DNA of 64,000 nucleotides from JAAUTY01 sp964397305 (GTDB taxonomy: Bacteria; Cyanobacteriota; Cyanobacteriia; Cyanobacteriales; Spirulinaceae): positions 1 to 64,000 of the forward strand of contig CAYNIP010000005.1 in the NCBI GenBank assembly GCA_964397305.1. The letters run 5' to 3'. This document shows, piece by piece, positions 26,299-34,575 of this stretch. The position numbers and the translations under genes are program-made. Each line of letters starts with the position of its first letter. The stretch's first letter is position 1. The notes beneath the pieces were generated by a model. The model was not told the DNA's origin, searched no databases, and saw only the letters and a list, made by a program, of their open reading frames with translations.

Positions 26299-27171
26299 CT
26301 AGCCGAGGGAGCGGCGCAGAAATGATTCCAGAGCTTCCATCGAGAAACCGTAGAGGGACTCCACTTGGGCCACTTGGGCGGCTGGGCAAAAGAATTCATT
26401 GGCGACCAGGGTTCGTAGCGTCCCCAGGCTGGCATCGAGGGTCGGGTTGACTAGGCTGAGCAAGCTCCGGGCGACCTCCAGCAGCGGCAGCGGTAGATTG
26501 ACCACGAACGGCGATCGCCCCACCGCCCGACCGAGGATCATCGGAATCTCGGCCCGGCGCAGAATTGCCGGCCCCCCCACAGCGAGCACTTGGCCCTGAG
26601 CCCTGGGGTTGCGGGCCGAGTCAGCGGCGATGCGCGCCAGATCGTCGGTGCTGACAATCGAAGTGCGGGTCTCCGGATCGCCCAGCAGCAGGTAAAAGCC
26701 TGTCTCGCGCAAGCGCACCGCCAAAGGCAAGAGACTGTGGGCGAGGCCGGCGGGGCGCAGGATCGTGTAGTTCAGGCCGCTGCCCTGGAGATAGAGCTCG
26801 ACTGCGCGCTTGGCCTTAAATGTAGGGGAATCTTCATAGCCGCGCTCGGCCCCGAGAACGGAGATCAGGGTGAAATGCTCCACCCCCTGAGCCTTAGCCT
26901 GGTCAATTAGTTCGACATTGGCACGGTAGATCAACGATTCAACCTCGCGGCCGGCCCCGTGGGCGCTGATCACATAGCGGACACCGCGCAGGGAGCGTTC
27001 AATATCACGGGCTTGCCGCAAATCGCCGAGCCAAATATCCGCCCCCTGTTCGAGCAATTCGCCGTAGCGAGCCTCCAGACGGACAAAGGCCCGGACCGGA
27101 TCATCCTGATCACGCAGTCGCTGGGTGATGCGCCGGCCAAGGGGTCCGGTTGCTCCAGTCACTAAAAACAC
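26299..27171 (-). CDS. NAD(P)-binding protein, atypical SDR/NmrA-like
   Basis: About 290 residues. Rossmann motif VFLVTGATGPLGRRITQRL at the extreme N-terminus, GLNYTILRPAG in mid-protein and STDDLARIAADSARN later place it among atypical short-chain dehydrogenases (NmrA/Ycf39-like). These bind NAD(P)H and often act as assembly or redox-sensing factors rather than enzymes. GTG at 27171 was chosen: AGGAG is 8 bp upstream and the Rossmann strand starts immediately. The frame stays open to 27528, but that part is an IS110 remnant. Confidence 0.82.
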   Translation of the reverse strand: MFLVTGATGPLGRRITQRLRDQDDPVRAFVRLEARYGELLEQGADIWLGDLRQARDIERSLRGVRYVISAHGAGREVESLIYRANVELIDQAKAQGVEHFTLISVLGAERGYEDSPTFKAKRAVELYLQGSGLNYTILRPAGLAHSLLPLAVRLRETGFYLLLGDPETRTSIVSTDDLARIAADSARNPRAQGQVLAVGGPAILRRAEIPMILGRAVGRSPFVVNLPLPLLEVARSLLSLVNPTLDASLGTLRTLVANEFFCPAAQVAQVESLYGFSMEALESFLRRSLG

Positions 27172-27239
27172 GCTGTCTGCTCCTGAGACGTACTCGACAT
27201 GGCCAAAATCTAGGCTTACCACCCTGATGGTGACACACC

Positions 27240-27550
27240 TTTTGCCCTCATCTTCTAGCTCTTGGCGCTGTTGTTCTAGCCACTTGAGATGAGCTTCAAT
27301 GTTCTGGCGGCTGTGCGGCAGGGCACGGCTGAGTCGCTTGCGTTCGTTGCCGAGCATCTGACTGATTTGACGGCGGCGTCGCACTAGATTCTGCAACTCT
27401 AGGGCGGCGTCACTGGCTGGGGCTGCGGCTCTGGAGCCAGCTTCTCGCCCAACACGGCGAGGATTTCTGCGTCGATGCGGTCGGTCTTGGCGGACTGCTT
27501 CTTGGCTTTGGCGCAGTGCCGAAGGCAACTCGAATTGCTCCGATGCACGG
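27240..27550 (-). pseudogene. IS110-family transposase remnant
   Basis: Minus-strand translation gives AKAKKQSAKTDRIDAEILAV, the DRIDA motif of the IS110 DEDD catalytic domain. After a frameshift near 27415 it gives ALELQNLVRRRRQISQMLGN followed by LSRALPHSRQNIEAHLKWLE. Both blocks are typical of the middle of IS110 transposases. The ends of the gene are gone. It abuts the SDR gene start and could supply its upstream region. Confidence 0.75.
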
Positions 27551-27698
27551 GTATCCCGGCGCTGCCTCAGGAGGCTTCGAGCTTGGTGCCCCTGGCGATT
27601 TTCTGAGCTGGAGTGGCTGCGGAAGGGAGCGGCGAGCTGGGCTCTTCACGGTGTAGACACCTAGGGGTTAAGGCTCTACCGCTCCTGCTTTCAACCTA

Positions 27699-27762
27699 CA
27701 AGGGGTTGGGGTGAGGGTTGTGCGAAGGAGTACAAACATCCCGCGTAAAATTTCGTCCACCC
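27699..27762 (-). repeat. Family A miniature element, terminal fragment
   Basis: Only the outer part remains: AAGGGGTTGGGGTGAGGGTT, then CATCCCGCGTAAAATTTCG ending in TCCACCC, the left terminus of family A read in reverse. The other end is lost. Between the IS110 remnant and the DUF3611 gene nothing else is recognisable. Confidence 0.65.
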
Positions 27763-27825
27763 GGAGGGTGATCCTGAGGGCCTGAAGTGGCAGCCGCTCT
27801 AGCCGGATCACTATCCCGGCTATCG

Positions 27826-28422
27826 CTAGCGGGTAATGCGGTTGAGCAAGAGGAGCGACGCCACGATCCCGGCAAAGTGGGCGGCGATCGAGTTGGTGTT
27901 CGCTTGGACAATGAGCAAGTCCAGTGAGTTGACAAAGCGTGAGAGGTCCTGAGCGCTGATGGCGTTCGGGGGCAGGGAGAGGGATTTGGCCAGGACAATG
28001 CCGGCGATCGTTTCGGCGCCGATGATCGCGATCAGCATCCCGACCATATTGACTGTGAGCCCGAGGCGGATCACCTGAACCGTGTCTGGCTTGCTGGGAC
28101 GTTGCTCTGGGTTGGGGCTGCGGAGCAACCGGGAGATCACCATGTAGCGCCAGGCAAAATACATGGCGACGATCAGCACGATGATGCCCAAAATCGCGCA
28201 GAGAATACCAAACTCGGTGCCCCGAGTAGCCGTGCGGTTATTGTCCCCTAGGCTGATGCTGGCAAAGAGAACCGTCACGGCGGAGATGATGCCGAGGACG
28301 AGCTGAGTCCAAAAGCCAAACCGGCCAAACCACTTCAGGGTGTCCGCTGCCTGCTGGATTTTTGGGGGCAGGGGAGGGGCGATCGCCGCGCGATCGCGAG
28401 TCAGCATTTCACGTTGTGTCAT
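27826..28422 (-). CDS. DUF3611 (TIC21-like) membrane protein
   Basis: The 198-residue protein has four predicted transmembrane helices (WTQLVLGIISAVTVLFAS; FGILCAILGIIVLIVAMYF; VIRLGLTVNMVGMLIAIIGA; SIAAHFAGIVASLLLLNRI). The segment WFGRFGFWTQLVLGIISAV and the C-terminal FVNSLDLLIVQANTNSIAAHF are hallmarks of the DUF3611 family, which includes the chloroplast envelope protein TIC21/PIC1. The plant protein is debated as an iron permease or translocon part. The role in cyanobacteria is open. Confidence 0.88.
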   Translation of the reverse strand: MTQREMLTRDRAAIAPPLPPKIQQAADTLKWFGRFGFWTQLVLGIISAVTVLFASISLGDNNRTATRGTEFGILCAILGIIVLIVAMYFAWRYMVISRLLRSPNPEQRPSKPDTVQVIRLGLTVNMVGMLIAIIGAETIAGIVLAKSLSLPPNAISAQDLSRFVNSLDLLIVQANTNSIAAHFAGIVASLLLLNRITR

Positions 28423-28495
28423 CGTTCCGCTGCTTGCAAGAGCTAGCCACTACCAGCCGGGGTCCGAGGCCCAGCCACGGATCTACACTCCCATA

Positions 28496-28529
28496 TTGAC
28501 ACTCCCCGCGCTAAAGCGACGGGGATTCT
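28496..28529. repeat. IS605-type right-end hairpin relic
   Basis: TTGACACTCCCCGCGCTAAAG followed by CGACGGGGATTCT forms a CCCCG/CGGGG hairpin preceded by TTGACA. It resembles the reversed right end of the intact IS605-type element at 37.4-39.1 kb (GTCAA preceded by a GGGG hairpin). No transposase adjoins it, so it is a solo end or REP-like sequence. The rest of 28423-28847 shows no gene. Confidence 0.5.
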
Positions 28530-28847
28530 CGGTTTGATCCTCCCCAGACTCGCCGGGAGCTGCACTCCACCCCAAGGTTGATTAGACTTATCCAATAAAA
28601 TAATTGTTCGTACCGGTTGTTGGGCTGAGAGCTTGGGGCTGCTGCCATCCACGACTCATCTGCAACGAAAACCCCAGGCAGCAATGCGGGGGTGCGGCCA
28701 AGGCCAAAGTTCCTGGCCGTAGGCGAGAACGCCGCCTCCCGCTCGGGCCGTAGGCTTGGGAAGCTACGATTTGACGGCCAAGCCATGAATCGCTCGTTGC
28801 GTTCACGTATCCCTGTAACCACCCACTTAAACCCGTTGTGCCCTGGT

Positions 28848-29795
28848 ATGTCCGTTGACCGAGTTTGCCCTCGTTGTCCGGCTCTCCCGATCGTCTATCA
28901 CCCTGACTACGTTGCGCCCCTGCCGGCGGGGCATCGCTTCCCGATGGCGAAGTTTGGCCACCTCTACCACTACCTGCTCGCTGAGGGCCTGGCGCAACCG
29001 GCGGCGGTTTGTCAGCCGGAGCGGCCGCCCCGAGCTTGGCTCGAGGCGGTGCATACCCCGGAGTACGTCCGCGCCTATTGCGAAGGAACCCTAACCACCA
29101 AGCAACAGCGCCGCATTGGTCTTCCCTGGAGTCCGGCCCTAGTGCAGCGGACTTGTATGGCCGTGGGCGGCACGATCCTCACGGCCCAATTGGCGCTGGA
29201 GGTGGGTATTGCCTGCAACACGGCTGGCGGTACGCACCATGCGTTTCCGGGCTATGGGGCGGGGTTTTGTATCTTCAATGATTTGGCGATCGCCGCGCGC
29301 ACGGTGCAGGCTTTGGGGCTGGCGCGGCAGATTCTGATCGTCGATCTGGATGTGCATCAAGGCGACGGCACGGCTTGGATATTTCAAGACGATCCTACGG
29401 TGTTCACCTTCTCGATGCACTGCGAGGCCAATTTTCCGGGCACGAAGCAGCAGAGCGATCGCGATGTCCCCTTGCCTATCGGCTTGGATGATGATGGCTA
29501 CCTCCAGCAGTTGGCACGGCATCTGCCTGAGCTGCTGGAGCGGGTGCAGCCGGATTTGGTGCTTTATGATGCGGGGGTGGATGTTCACGGGGGCGATCGC
29601 CTCGGCAAGCTCGCCCTAAGTGACCAAGGACTCTATCGGCGTGATCGGCAAGTGCTGAGTACCTGTGCGGCGAAGCGGATTCCCGTTGCTTGTATCATCG
29701 GCGGCGGTTATGATCGGGACCTGCAAGCGCTAGTGCAACGCCACGCGATCACCCATCGGGCAGCGGCAGCGGTGTTGCCCGATTACCAGGGTTAG
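28848..29795 (+). CDS. Histone deacetylase-superfamily amidohydrolase
   Basis: About 315 residues with the class II HDAC/AcuC-like zinc hydrolase signatures in order: GGTHHAFPGYGAGFCIFNDLA (tandem His), ILIVDLDVHQGDGTA (metal Asp and His), and YDAGVDVHGGDRLGKLALS (second metal Asp). All catalytic residues are present. Bacterial members deacylate acetylated proteins, polyamines or acetoin-pathway factors; the substrate here cannot be told. ATG 28848 was chosen; the frame is open upstream but without similarity. Confidence 0.88.
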   Translation: MSVDRVCPRCPALPIVYHPDYVAPLPAGHRFPMAKFGHLYHYLLAEGLAQPAAVCQPERPPRAWLEAVHTPEYVRAYCEGTLTTKQQRRIGLPWSPALVQRTCMAVGGTILTAQLALEVGIACNTAGGTHHAFPGYGAGFCIFNDLAIAARTVQALGLARQILIVDLDVHQGDGTAWIFQDDPTVFTFSMHCEANFPGTKQQSDRDVPLPIGLDDDGYLQQLARHLPELLERVQPDLVLYDAGVDVHGGDRLGKLALSDQGLYRRDRQVLSTCAAKRIPVACIIGGGYDRDLQALVQRHAITHRAAAAVLPDYQG

Positions 29796-29800
29796 AGCCG

Positions 29801-30022
29801 TTAGTGCAGCATCGCGCTCTTTTGTCGTTGAAGTCGTGCAAAGCGTTCACGCGATTCTTGCCGCACGAGGCCATCAACAATGGCGGCCTGGAGTCTGGTA
29901 AAGGCCCGAGTATCCTCTAAATCGCAGCCGTGGGTTAACAAGCAGCGGAGTTGGTTTTCGGCTTCCAGGCTTAGGTACTGTGTTCGTAGCGCTTGGTAGA
30001 CAATCTCGCCAATGCTCCCCAT
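29801..30022 (-). CDS. Small conserved cyanobacterial protein, unknown function
   Basis: A 73-residue protein, MGSIGEIVYQALRTQYLSLEAENQLRCLL...ESRERFARLQRQ, predicted helical and soluble. The MGSIGEIVY...AENQLR..L pattern is familiar from cyanobacterial genomes. Convergent with the HDAC-like gene, only 5 bp between stops. Function unknown. Confidence 0.7.
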   Translation of the reverse strand: MGSIGEIVYQALRTQYLSLEAENQLRCLLTHGCDLEDTRAFTRLQAAIVDGLVRQESRERFARLQRQKSAMLH

Positions 30023-30127
30023 GAGCTTAACTCCTTAACAACTCTAGACTTTTGACCTTCTCTCCTTAGGCGGCGGACCGACAGACTCCGTATCAATGCC
30101 TAAGCAAGAGGGCGGAAGATGTTCTTG

Positions 30128-30229
30128 GGCTACAGATCTTGGGGTGGCTATTCCGTAAATCACGGGCTCGGTGTTGAGATTCCTGAAGGTCACGTCGCCC
30201 GAGCTCAGTATTTACCGAATCTGTAGGCC
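30128..30229. other. Long imperfect hairpin, possible structured RNA
   Basis: GGCTACAGAT (30128-30137) pairs with ATCTGTAGGCC (30219-30229), and inside it GTAAAT with ATTTAC and GCTCGG with CCGAGC extend a roughly 100-nt hairpin. A smaller hairpin (CTTAGGC/GCCTAAG) lies just outside at 30066-30104. The structure is upstream of the small gene ending at 29801, in a 777-bp stretch with no coding signal. It could be a 5' leader of that gene or a free RNA. It does not match tRNA, tmRNA, RNase P or SRP RNA signatures I know. Confidence 0.4.
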
Positions 30230-30530
30230 TGTTCCTGCCTGAGCCTCACGAGTCGAGCGCTAGCGTGAACCAGCGCGACGAGTTGGCAGAACCCTGCTAA
30301 AAATGCTGTATTTGTCAAATGTCCACCGCCATTTTACTGTTTTTTCTCCGCACAACAGCGATCGCCGTCACCAACTGTAATGCTTGCGGATAAGCAGCGG
30401 TTGCCGACTGAGCCCAGGCCCTGGAGTATTCCAGGAAGTCAATCATTCCTGGGCCTGGGGCGAGTCGTGGATGGCGAAAACCCTAGGCTCTCAGCCCGAC
30501 AATCGGATGAGCAATGATTTCGTGGGATGA

Positions 30531-30632
30531 CTCCAGGGGAGCGCTGAAGCGTAACTACGGTAGTTTTTCTGAGATGTGGTTGGGCTTTAGCCCTCCGGGG
30601 GAGCGCTGAAGCGCCACAACGGGGGTTGTCAG
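30531..30632. repeat. Two copies of the GGGAGCGCTGAAGCG interspersed repeat
   Basis: GGGGAGCGCTGAAGCGTAACTAC is followed by GGGCTTTAGCCCTCC and a second GGGGGAGCGCTGAAGCGCC. It is the same repeat as at 309-367. Nothing else is recognised between 30240 and 30799. Confidence 0.55.
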
Positions 30633-30799
30633 GGAGCGTTATTGGGCTTGACGAGTAATCCAGGCCGTCAATCATCCGCGTTGGTCCTGACTCCTGAAGC
30701 ACTACCCAGCTCCTCAAGCCTCGGGGCGATGGTGGGATCGGGCTGTTCCCCCGAGAGGAACGTGCTGGGAGGGTGGAGGAAAGCCCCAGCGATCGCCCG

Positions 30800-31264
30800 C
30801 TAGCTCAAGCGGAGGGTGCATTCCAAGATCAGCTGTTGGTTGGCGGTGGCGTAGGGCTGGATCGCGAGGGCTTCCTGAAAGGCGGCGATCGCCTCACGAT
30901 ACTGACCCAGGGCAGAGTAGCAGAGCCCCAAGCCGTGCCAAGCCCCGAAATGCACAGGATTGAGCTGCACGACTTTTTGGCAGTCGGCGCGCGATCGCTC
31001 ATAGTCCTCCAGCGTGAAGTACAGCACCGCCCGCCGATTCCAGGCCTCCGCAAAGTCAGGATACTGGGCGACCGTCTCCTGGAGCACGCGCTCCGCTTGC
31101 AGGACATGGCCCTGCTCCAGCAACGCTTGCGCCTGTTGCAAGCAGGCCCAACCCGCCTCCCCCTTCTGATAAAACCAGTGCTGCCAGAGGCGAGCTGTCG
31201 CCCGCTGGCGCACCGCCGCCTCCTCCCGTCGTAAGTCTGCTAGCAGCGCTTGCACATCAACCAT
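30800..31264 (-). CDS. TPR-repeat protein
   Basis: A 154-residue helical protein. Two or three tetratricopeptide repeats are visible: FAEAWNRRAVLYFTLEDYERSRADCQKVVQLNP, then HFGAWHGLGLCYSALGQYREAIAAFQEALAIQP. The N-terminal 60 residues are charged helix (LLADLRREEAAVRQRATARLWQHWFYQKGEAGW). No signal peptide. A scaffold or assembly role is typical for such proteins; partners are unknown. It is transcribed toward the gap, downstream of the small membrane protein gene and ndhD. Confidence 0.85.
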   Translation of the reverse strand: MVDVQALLADLRREEAAVRQRATARLWQHWFYQKGEAGWACLQQAQALLEQGHVLQAERVLQETVAQYPDFAEAWNRRAVLYFTLEDYERSRADCQKVVQLNPVHFGAWHGLGLCYSALGQYREAIAAFQEALAIQPYATANQQLILECTLRLS

Positions 31265-31291
31265 GTCAAATCATCCTCGGAGCCCAGTCGG

Positions 31292-31495
31292 TCACGCCCC
31301 GGGCTCCTCCTCCTCAGGATTCACTTTGGGCACAAAGTCCGGGCGATCCTTATCTTCCCAGCCCGCCGGTCGCTTCGAGTTGTACCAGGCGATGGAGCCC
31401 AAGACGACAGCGGCAATAAAGCCCAGGACATACACCGCCGTAAAGGCCACGGGAAAATCCCCACTGACCGCGAACACATCCACAAAAACCTGCAT
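31292..31495 (-). CDS. Small single-helix membrane protein (possibly Psb35-like)
   Basis: About 67 residues: one transmembrane helix (FPVAFTAVYVLGFIAAVVLGSIAWY) followed by a charged tail NSKRPAGWEDKDRPDFVPKV and an acidic end. The helix-plus-WYNSKRPxGWEDK pattern is conserved in cyanobacteria. From memory it resembles Ssl2148/Psb35, a factor bound to the CP47 assembly module, but I hold that only weakly. ATG 31495 was taken; a TTG at 31513 would add six residues. Confidence 0.6.
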   Translation of the reverse strand: MQVFVDVFAVSGDFPVAFTAVYVLGFIAAVVLGSIAWYNSKRPAGWEDKDRPDFVPKVNPEEEEPGA

Positions 31496-31610
31496 AAATC
31501 CAGCTAACTCCAACAGTGGCCCTTGCTATCGTACCAAACTCACCGCGTGGAAACGGGCTGGGGAGTCCTTGCCCCCAGCCCGTTCAGAGCCCCCCGGGCC
31601 CAGAGCCAGG

Positions 31611-33236
31611 CTAATCCAGAACGACCACGGGCGTCGTTGCCGGTAGGGCCGGAGCCTTCAGGGCCGGAGCTGACCAAGGACGACCCGCTGTGAGGACCGG
31701 CTGGGCCGCGCGAGTCGCAACCATCGGCAAGGCTTCGCGAGCCTTCAGGGCCACATCCACGGTTTTCGGGTCGTAGGTATTCGTCGCCAGCTTCGGATAG
31801 AGCCCGATGCCCACAATCGGCAACAGCAAGCAGGCGGCGATGAAGACTTCACGCGGCTTCGCATCGGTGTTAAAGTCCGGCAGCGTCCCCGCCAGGGAGA
31901 GTTTGCCGTAGAAGATAACCCGCAGCATGGAGAGTAAGTAGATCGGTGTCAGAATCAGGCCCACGGCGGCCAGGAACACCGTCGCCAGCTTAAAGCTGGT
32001 GGTGTAGGCGTCACTGGTGGCAAGGCCCAAAAACACCGTCAGCTCGCTGACAAAGCCACTCATGCCCGGCAGGGCGAGGGAAGCCAAGGCCGCCGTGGTG
32101 AACAGGGCAAAGACCTTGGGCATAGCCTGGGCCAGGCCGCTCATCTCGTCCATCATCAGGGTGTGGGTCCGCTCATAGGCGACCCCTGCTAAAAAGAAGA
32201 GGGTAGCGGCAATCAGGCCGTGGGAGACCATTTGCAACAAGGCCCCATTGAGGCCGACCTCTGTGAAAGCCGCGATGCCGACGAGCACGAAGCCCATGTG
32301 CGAAATCGAGGAGTAGGCGAGGCGACGCTTGAGGTTGGTTTGCCCAAAGGCGGCAAACGCGCCATAAATAATATTGACGGCGCCGAGAACTACCAGCACG
32401 GGCGCAAAGGTCGTATGCGCGTCCGGCAGCAGTTCAATGTTGAACCGAATCAGGCCGTAGCCCCCCATTTTCAACAACACCCCCGCCAGAATCATCGAGA
32501 TCGGCGCGGAGGCCTCGCCGTGGGCATCTGGCAGCCAGGTGTGCAGCGGGAAGACGGCGAGCTTGGTGGCAAAGGCAATCAGGAAGCCGATGTAAGCGAA
32601 GGTGGCCAGGGCTTGGGGGTATTGCTTCAGCCCAAGTTGCGCCAGGTCGAAGGTGACAGTATCGCCATAAAAGGCGAGGCTGAGGCCGGCGATGAGGATG
32701 AAGACGGAGGCGAGGGCCGTGTAGAGAATGAACTTGGTCGCGGCGTACAGGCGCTTTGGGCCGCCCCAGATCGCGATCAGGAGGTAGATGGGGACAAGTT
32801 CCAGTTCCCACATCAGGAAAAAGAGAATCAAGTCCTTTGCTGCAAAGACCCCGATCTGAGCCCCGTAGAGCAGCAGCACGAGGGCATAGAAGAGACGGGG
32901 CTTGTGGGTGACGGGCCAAGCTGCGAGCAGGGCCAGGCTGGTGATCAGGCTGGCCAGCACGATCAGGGGCATGGAGATTCCATCTACCGCCACCGCCCAG
33001 TGAAGGCCCAGTTGGGGAACCCAGGCATAGGTCTCGTGGAGCTGGAACTGGGCCGCAGCCGTGTCGTAATGGGTTGAGAAGGCGTAGATGGCGATCGCAA
33101 AGTCGATCAGACCCACCCCTAGGGCATACCAGCGAGCGGTCTTGCCCTGCTTGTCAGGGAGGAACGGCAGGAGAGCGGCGGCGGCAACCGGCAGGAGGAT
33201 CATGGCCGTCAGCCAGGGGAACTGGACGCTAATCAT
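31611..33236 (-). CDS. ndhD: NAD(P)H-quinone oxidoreductase subunit 4 (NdhD)
   Basis: Proton-pumping membrane subunit of the NDH-1 complex for cyclic electron flow, respiration or CO2 uptake, depending on isoform. The 541-residue protein has about 14 helices and the proton_antipo_M signature: MWELELVPIYLLIAIWGG with its key Glu, KLAVFPLHTWLPDAHGEASAPISMILAG, and SISHMGFVLVGIA. It is not beside ndhF, so the D1/D2 versus D3/D4 isoform cannot be fixed; isolation of the gene favours a D1/D2 respiratory type. Start follows a good promoter by about 30 bp. Confidence 0.94.
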   Translation of the reverse strand: MISVQFPWLTAMILLPVAAAALLPFLPDKQGKTARWYALGVGLIDFAIAIYAFSTHYDTAAAQFQLHETYAWVPQLGLHWAVAVDGISMPLIVLASLITSLALLAAWPVTHKPRLFYALVLLLYGAQIGVFAAKDLILFFLMWELELVPIYLLIAIWGGPKRLYAATKFILYTALASVFILIAGLSLAFYGDTVTFDLAQLGLKQYPQALATFAYIGFLIAFATKLAVFPLHTWLPDAHGEASAPISMILAGVLLKMGGYGLIRFNIELLPDAHTTFAPVLVVLGAVNIIYGAFAAFGQTNLKRRLAYSSISHMGFVLVGIAAFTEVGLNGALLQMVSHGLIAATLFFLAGVAYERTHTLMMDEMSGLAQAMPKVFALFTTAALASLALPGMSGFVSELTVFLGLATSDAYTTSFKLATVFLAAVGLILTPIYLLSMLRVIFYGKLSLAGTLPDFNTDAKPREVFIAACLLLPIVGIGLYPKLATNTYDPKTVDVALKAREALPMVATRAAQPVLTAGRPWSAPALKAPALPATTPVVVLD

Positions 33237-33268
33237 GAGCGCTTTAAGAATAAATACTCACCCCTCTC

Positions 33269-33297
33269 AGTATATTAACTTTTGCGAAGCTTTGAAA
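33269..33297 (-). promoter_or_regulatory. Promoter of ndhD
   Basis: On the minus strand TTTCAA (33297-33292) and TATACT (33274-33269) are separated by exactly 17 bp, about 33 bp upstream of the ndhD start codon. A consensus sigma-70-like arrangement in an AT-rich stretch. Confidence 0.55.
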
Positions 33298-33474
33298 AAA
33301 TCTTGTTACAAATATCTGACCCAAGCTAGATTGCTAAGGGGTTCTGACTCTGGGCAGCGGGCAGTCGGTTGTGAGCGCTTACTCTTGCGAGAGGCCCTGA
33401 GGGTGGCTGAATGCAACGATTGCTAAGGCTAACTGGGGGTGGCGGAACTAAGGTGGAGGGAGGGATGTCGCTGG

Positions 33475-33741
33475 GGGTGGACGAAATTTTACGCGGGATG
33501 TTTTTACTCCTTCGCTCAGCCCTCACCCCAACCCCTCTCCCAAGTTGGGAGAGGGGCTTCTAACTCCCCTTCTCCCAAAGCTGGGAGAAGGGGCCGGGGG
33601 ATGTAGACGCGCAGCGGCTTCTCGAAGAGTGGGCCCGGTAACGCTGTTCGCGCTAGCGTCGCGTAGCGATAGAGGGCGACCCTCTGCTCCTGGAGCCATC
33701 GCTCAAAATTCAGGGGAGCCGCGCTTTTTTTCGTCCACCCG
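33475..33741. mobile_element. Family A miniature element (complete, perfect TIRs and target duplication)
   Basis: 267 bp from GGGTGGACGAAA to TTTCGTCCACCC, a perfect 12-bp inverted repeat. TGTCGCTGG is directly repeated at 33466-33474 and 33742-33750, exactly 9 bp with mismatches on either side, which fixes the duplication length. The interior modules are the same as the 20.9-kb copy. It lies between ndhD and the DUF1815 gene and encodes nothing. Confidence 0.88.
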
Positions 33742-33879
33742 TGTCGCTGGAGCCAGCCCCTGAGGCGCGATTCCGTGCTCTAGAATGGTGGTTTAGACTG
33801 GGGCTTGTGGACGAGAATCTTAATAAAGTGCTAGAAGAGCTACAATAGCGGTCAACCCTGGTTTCAGGAGGATGGTTTC

Positions 33880-34269
33880 GTGTTCTTACGACTTGCACAA
33901 CAACATCGAGCGTTTGTTCAGGATCTGGTGATGACCCTCCAGGCCCTGGCTACGGTCCTGGAAGATCGCGGCTATCTAGCCTCCTGCTATACCTGCGGTA
34001 GCCAGATGAACAGCGCCTCGTTTATGGTCAGTCTGGGTAAAGACCATCTCATCCGCTTCTTGGTTTCGGACTATGGCATCACCTGGACCGAGATGCGCGA
34101 TGACCGGGAGTTGATGAAGCTGGAGGGGGCAGAAGCGATTTCCCAGCTCCAAGACTTGGCTAACCTGGTCAAGTACGGTGTCAGTCCCTATGACTTTGGC
34201 AAGCAGGAGTCCCGGGACTTGGCGGTGAGTCTGTCGGCCCATGAGCGCGTGCAGGCGGCCCTCAACTAG
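33880..34269 (+). CDS. DUF1815 family protein
   Basis: A 129-residue soluble protein matching the family over its length: FVQDLVMTLQALATVLEDRGYLASCYTCG, then SASFMVSLGKDHLIRFLVSDYGITWTEMRDDRELMKLEGAEAI. A conserved CYTCG motif could bind metal or be redox active. Cyanobacteria-specific, function unknown. GTG 33880 was chosen because AGGAGG lies 8 bp upstream. Confidence 0.9.
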   Translation: MFLRLAQQHRAFVQDLVMTLQALATVLEDRGYLASCYTCGSQMNSASFMVSLGKDHLIRFLVSDYGITWTEMRDDRELMKLEGAEAISQLQDLANLVKYGVSPYDFGKQESRDLAVSLSAHERVQAALN

Positions 34270-34433
34270 CTCGGGAACTGCGTGGTGGTCTGTCCCGGCG
34301 GTCTCCCGGCAGTGCAAAGAAAGATTAAGAGTGATTGAGCTTTGGGTTCCTGAGCGGTGACAATACTTTTCAGTTCAAATCGGGTCAGCCGCATAAAGAC
34401 CTGAGCGACGTTAATTAGTCCCCATAAATGGTA

Positions 34434-34468
34434 GAGAGCTAGCCTGCGGTGCAGTGGGGCTAGCTCTC
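34434..34468 (+). terminator. Strong hairpin downstream of the DUF1815 gene
   Basis: GAGAGCTAGCC and GGCTAGCTCTC are exact reverse complements with a 13-base loop, 165 bp after the stop. No T-run follows. Likely terminator or leader structure ahead of the S9 peptidase gene; otherwise 34270-34575 holds nothing recognisable. Confidence 0.45.
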
Positions 34469-34575
34469 GGTTTCAGGGGCGAATCTGCGAATCTGCTGGG
34501 CGATCGCCGCCCGGGGGAGAACTTTGCTAGGCTGGGCAATGGTGTCTCTGTAGCCTCCGCGCCCTGGTACTCGCC

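Noticed and set aside
26299..27528. 409-residue fusion of a transposase-like N-terminus with an NAD-binding protein
   Set aside because: The N-terminal part is a frameshifted IS110 remnant; a good Shine-Dalgarno precedes GTG 27171, where the Rossmann fold starts.
30128..30229. Assignment of the hairpin as 6S RNA, SRP RNA or tmRNA
   Set aside because: The expected signature sequences of SRP RNA and tmRNA are absent, and the internal loops are too asymmetric for a typical 6S central bubble. Left as an unassigned structure.
34350..34375. TTCAGTTCAAATCGG, which looks like a tRNA T-loop
   Set aside because: No matching acceptor, D-arm or anticodon stem can be folded around it on either strand; no tRNA gene was found in the window.
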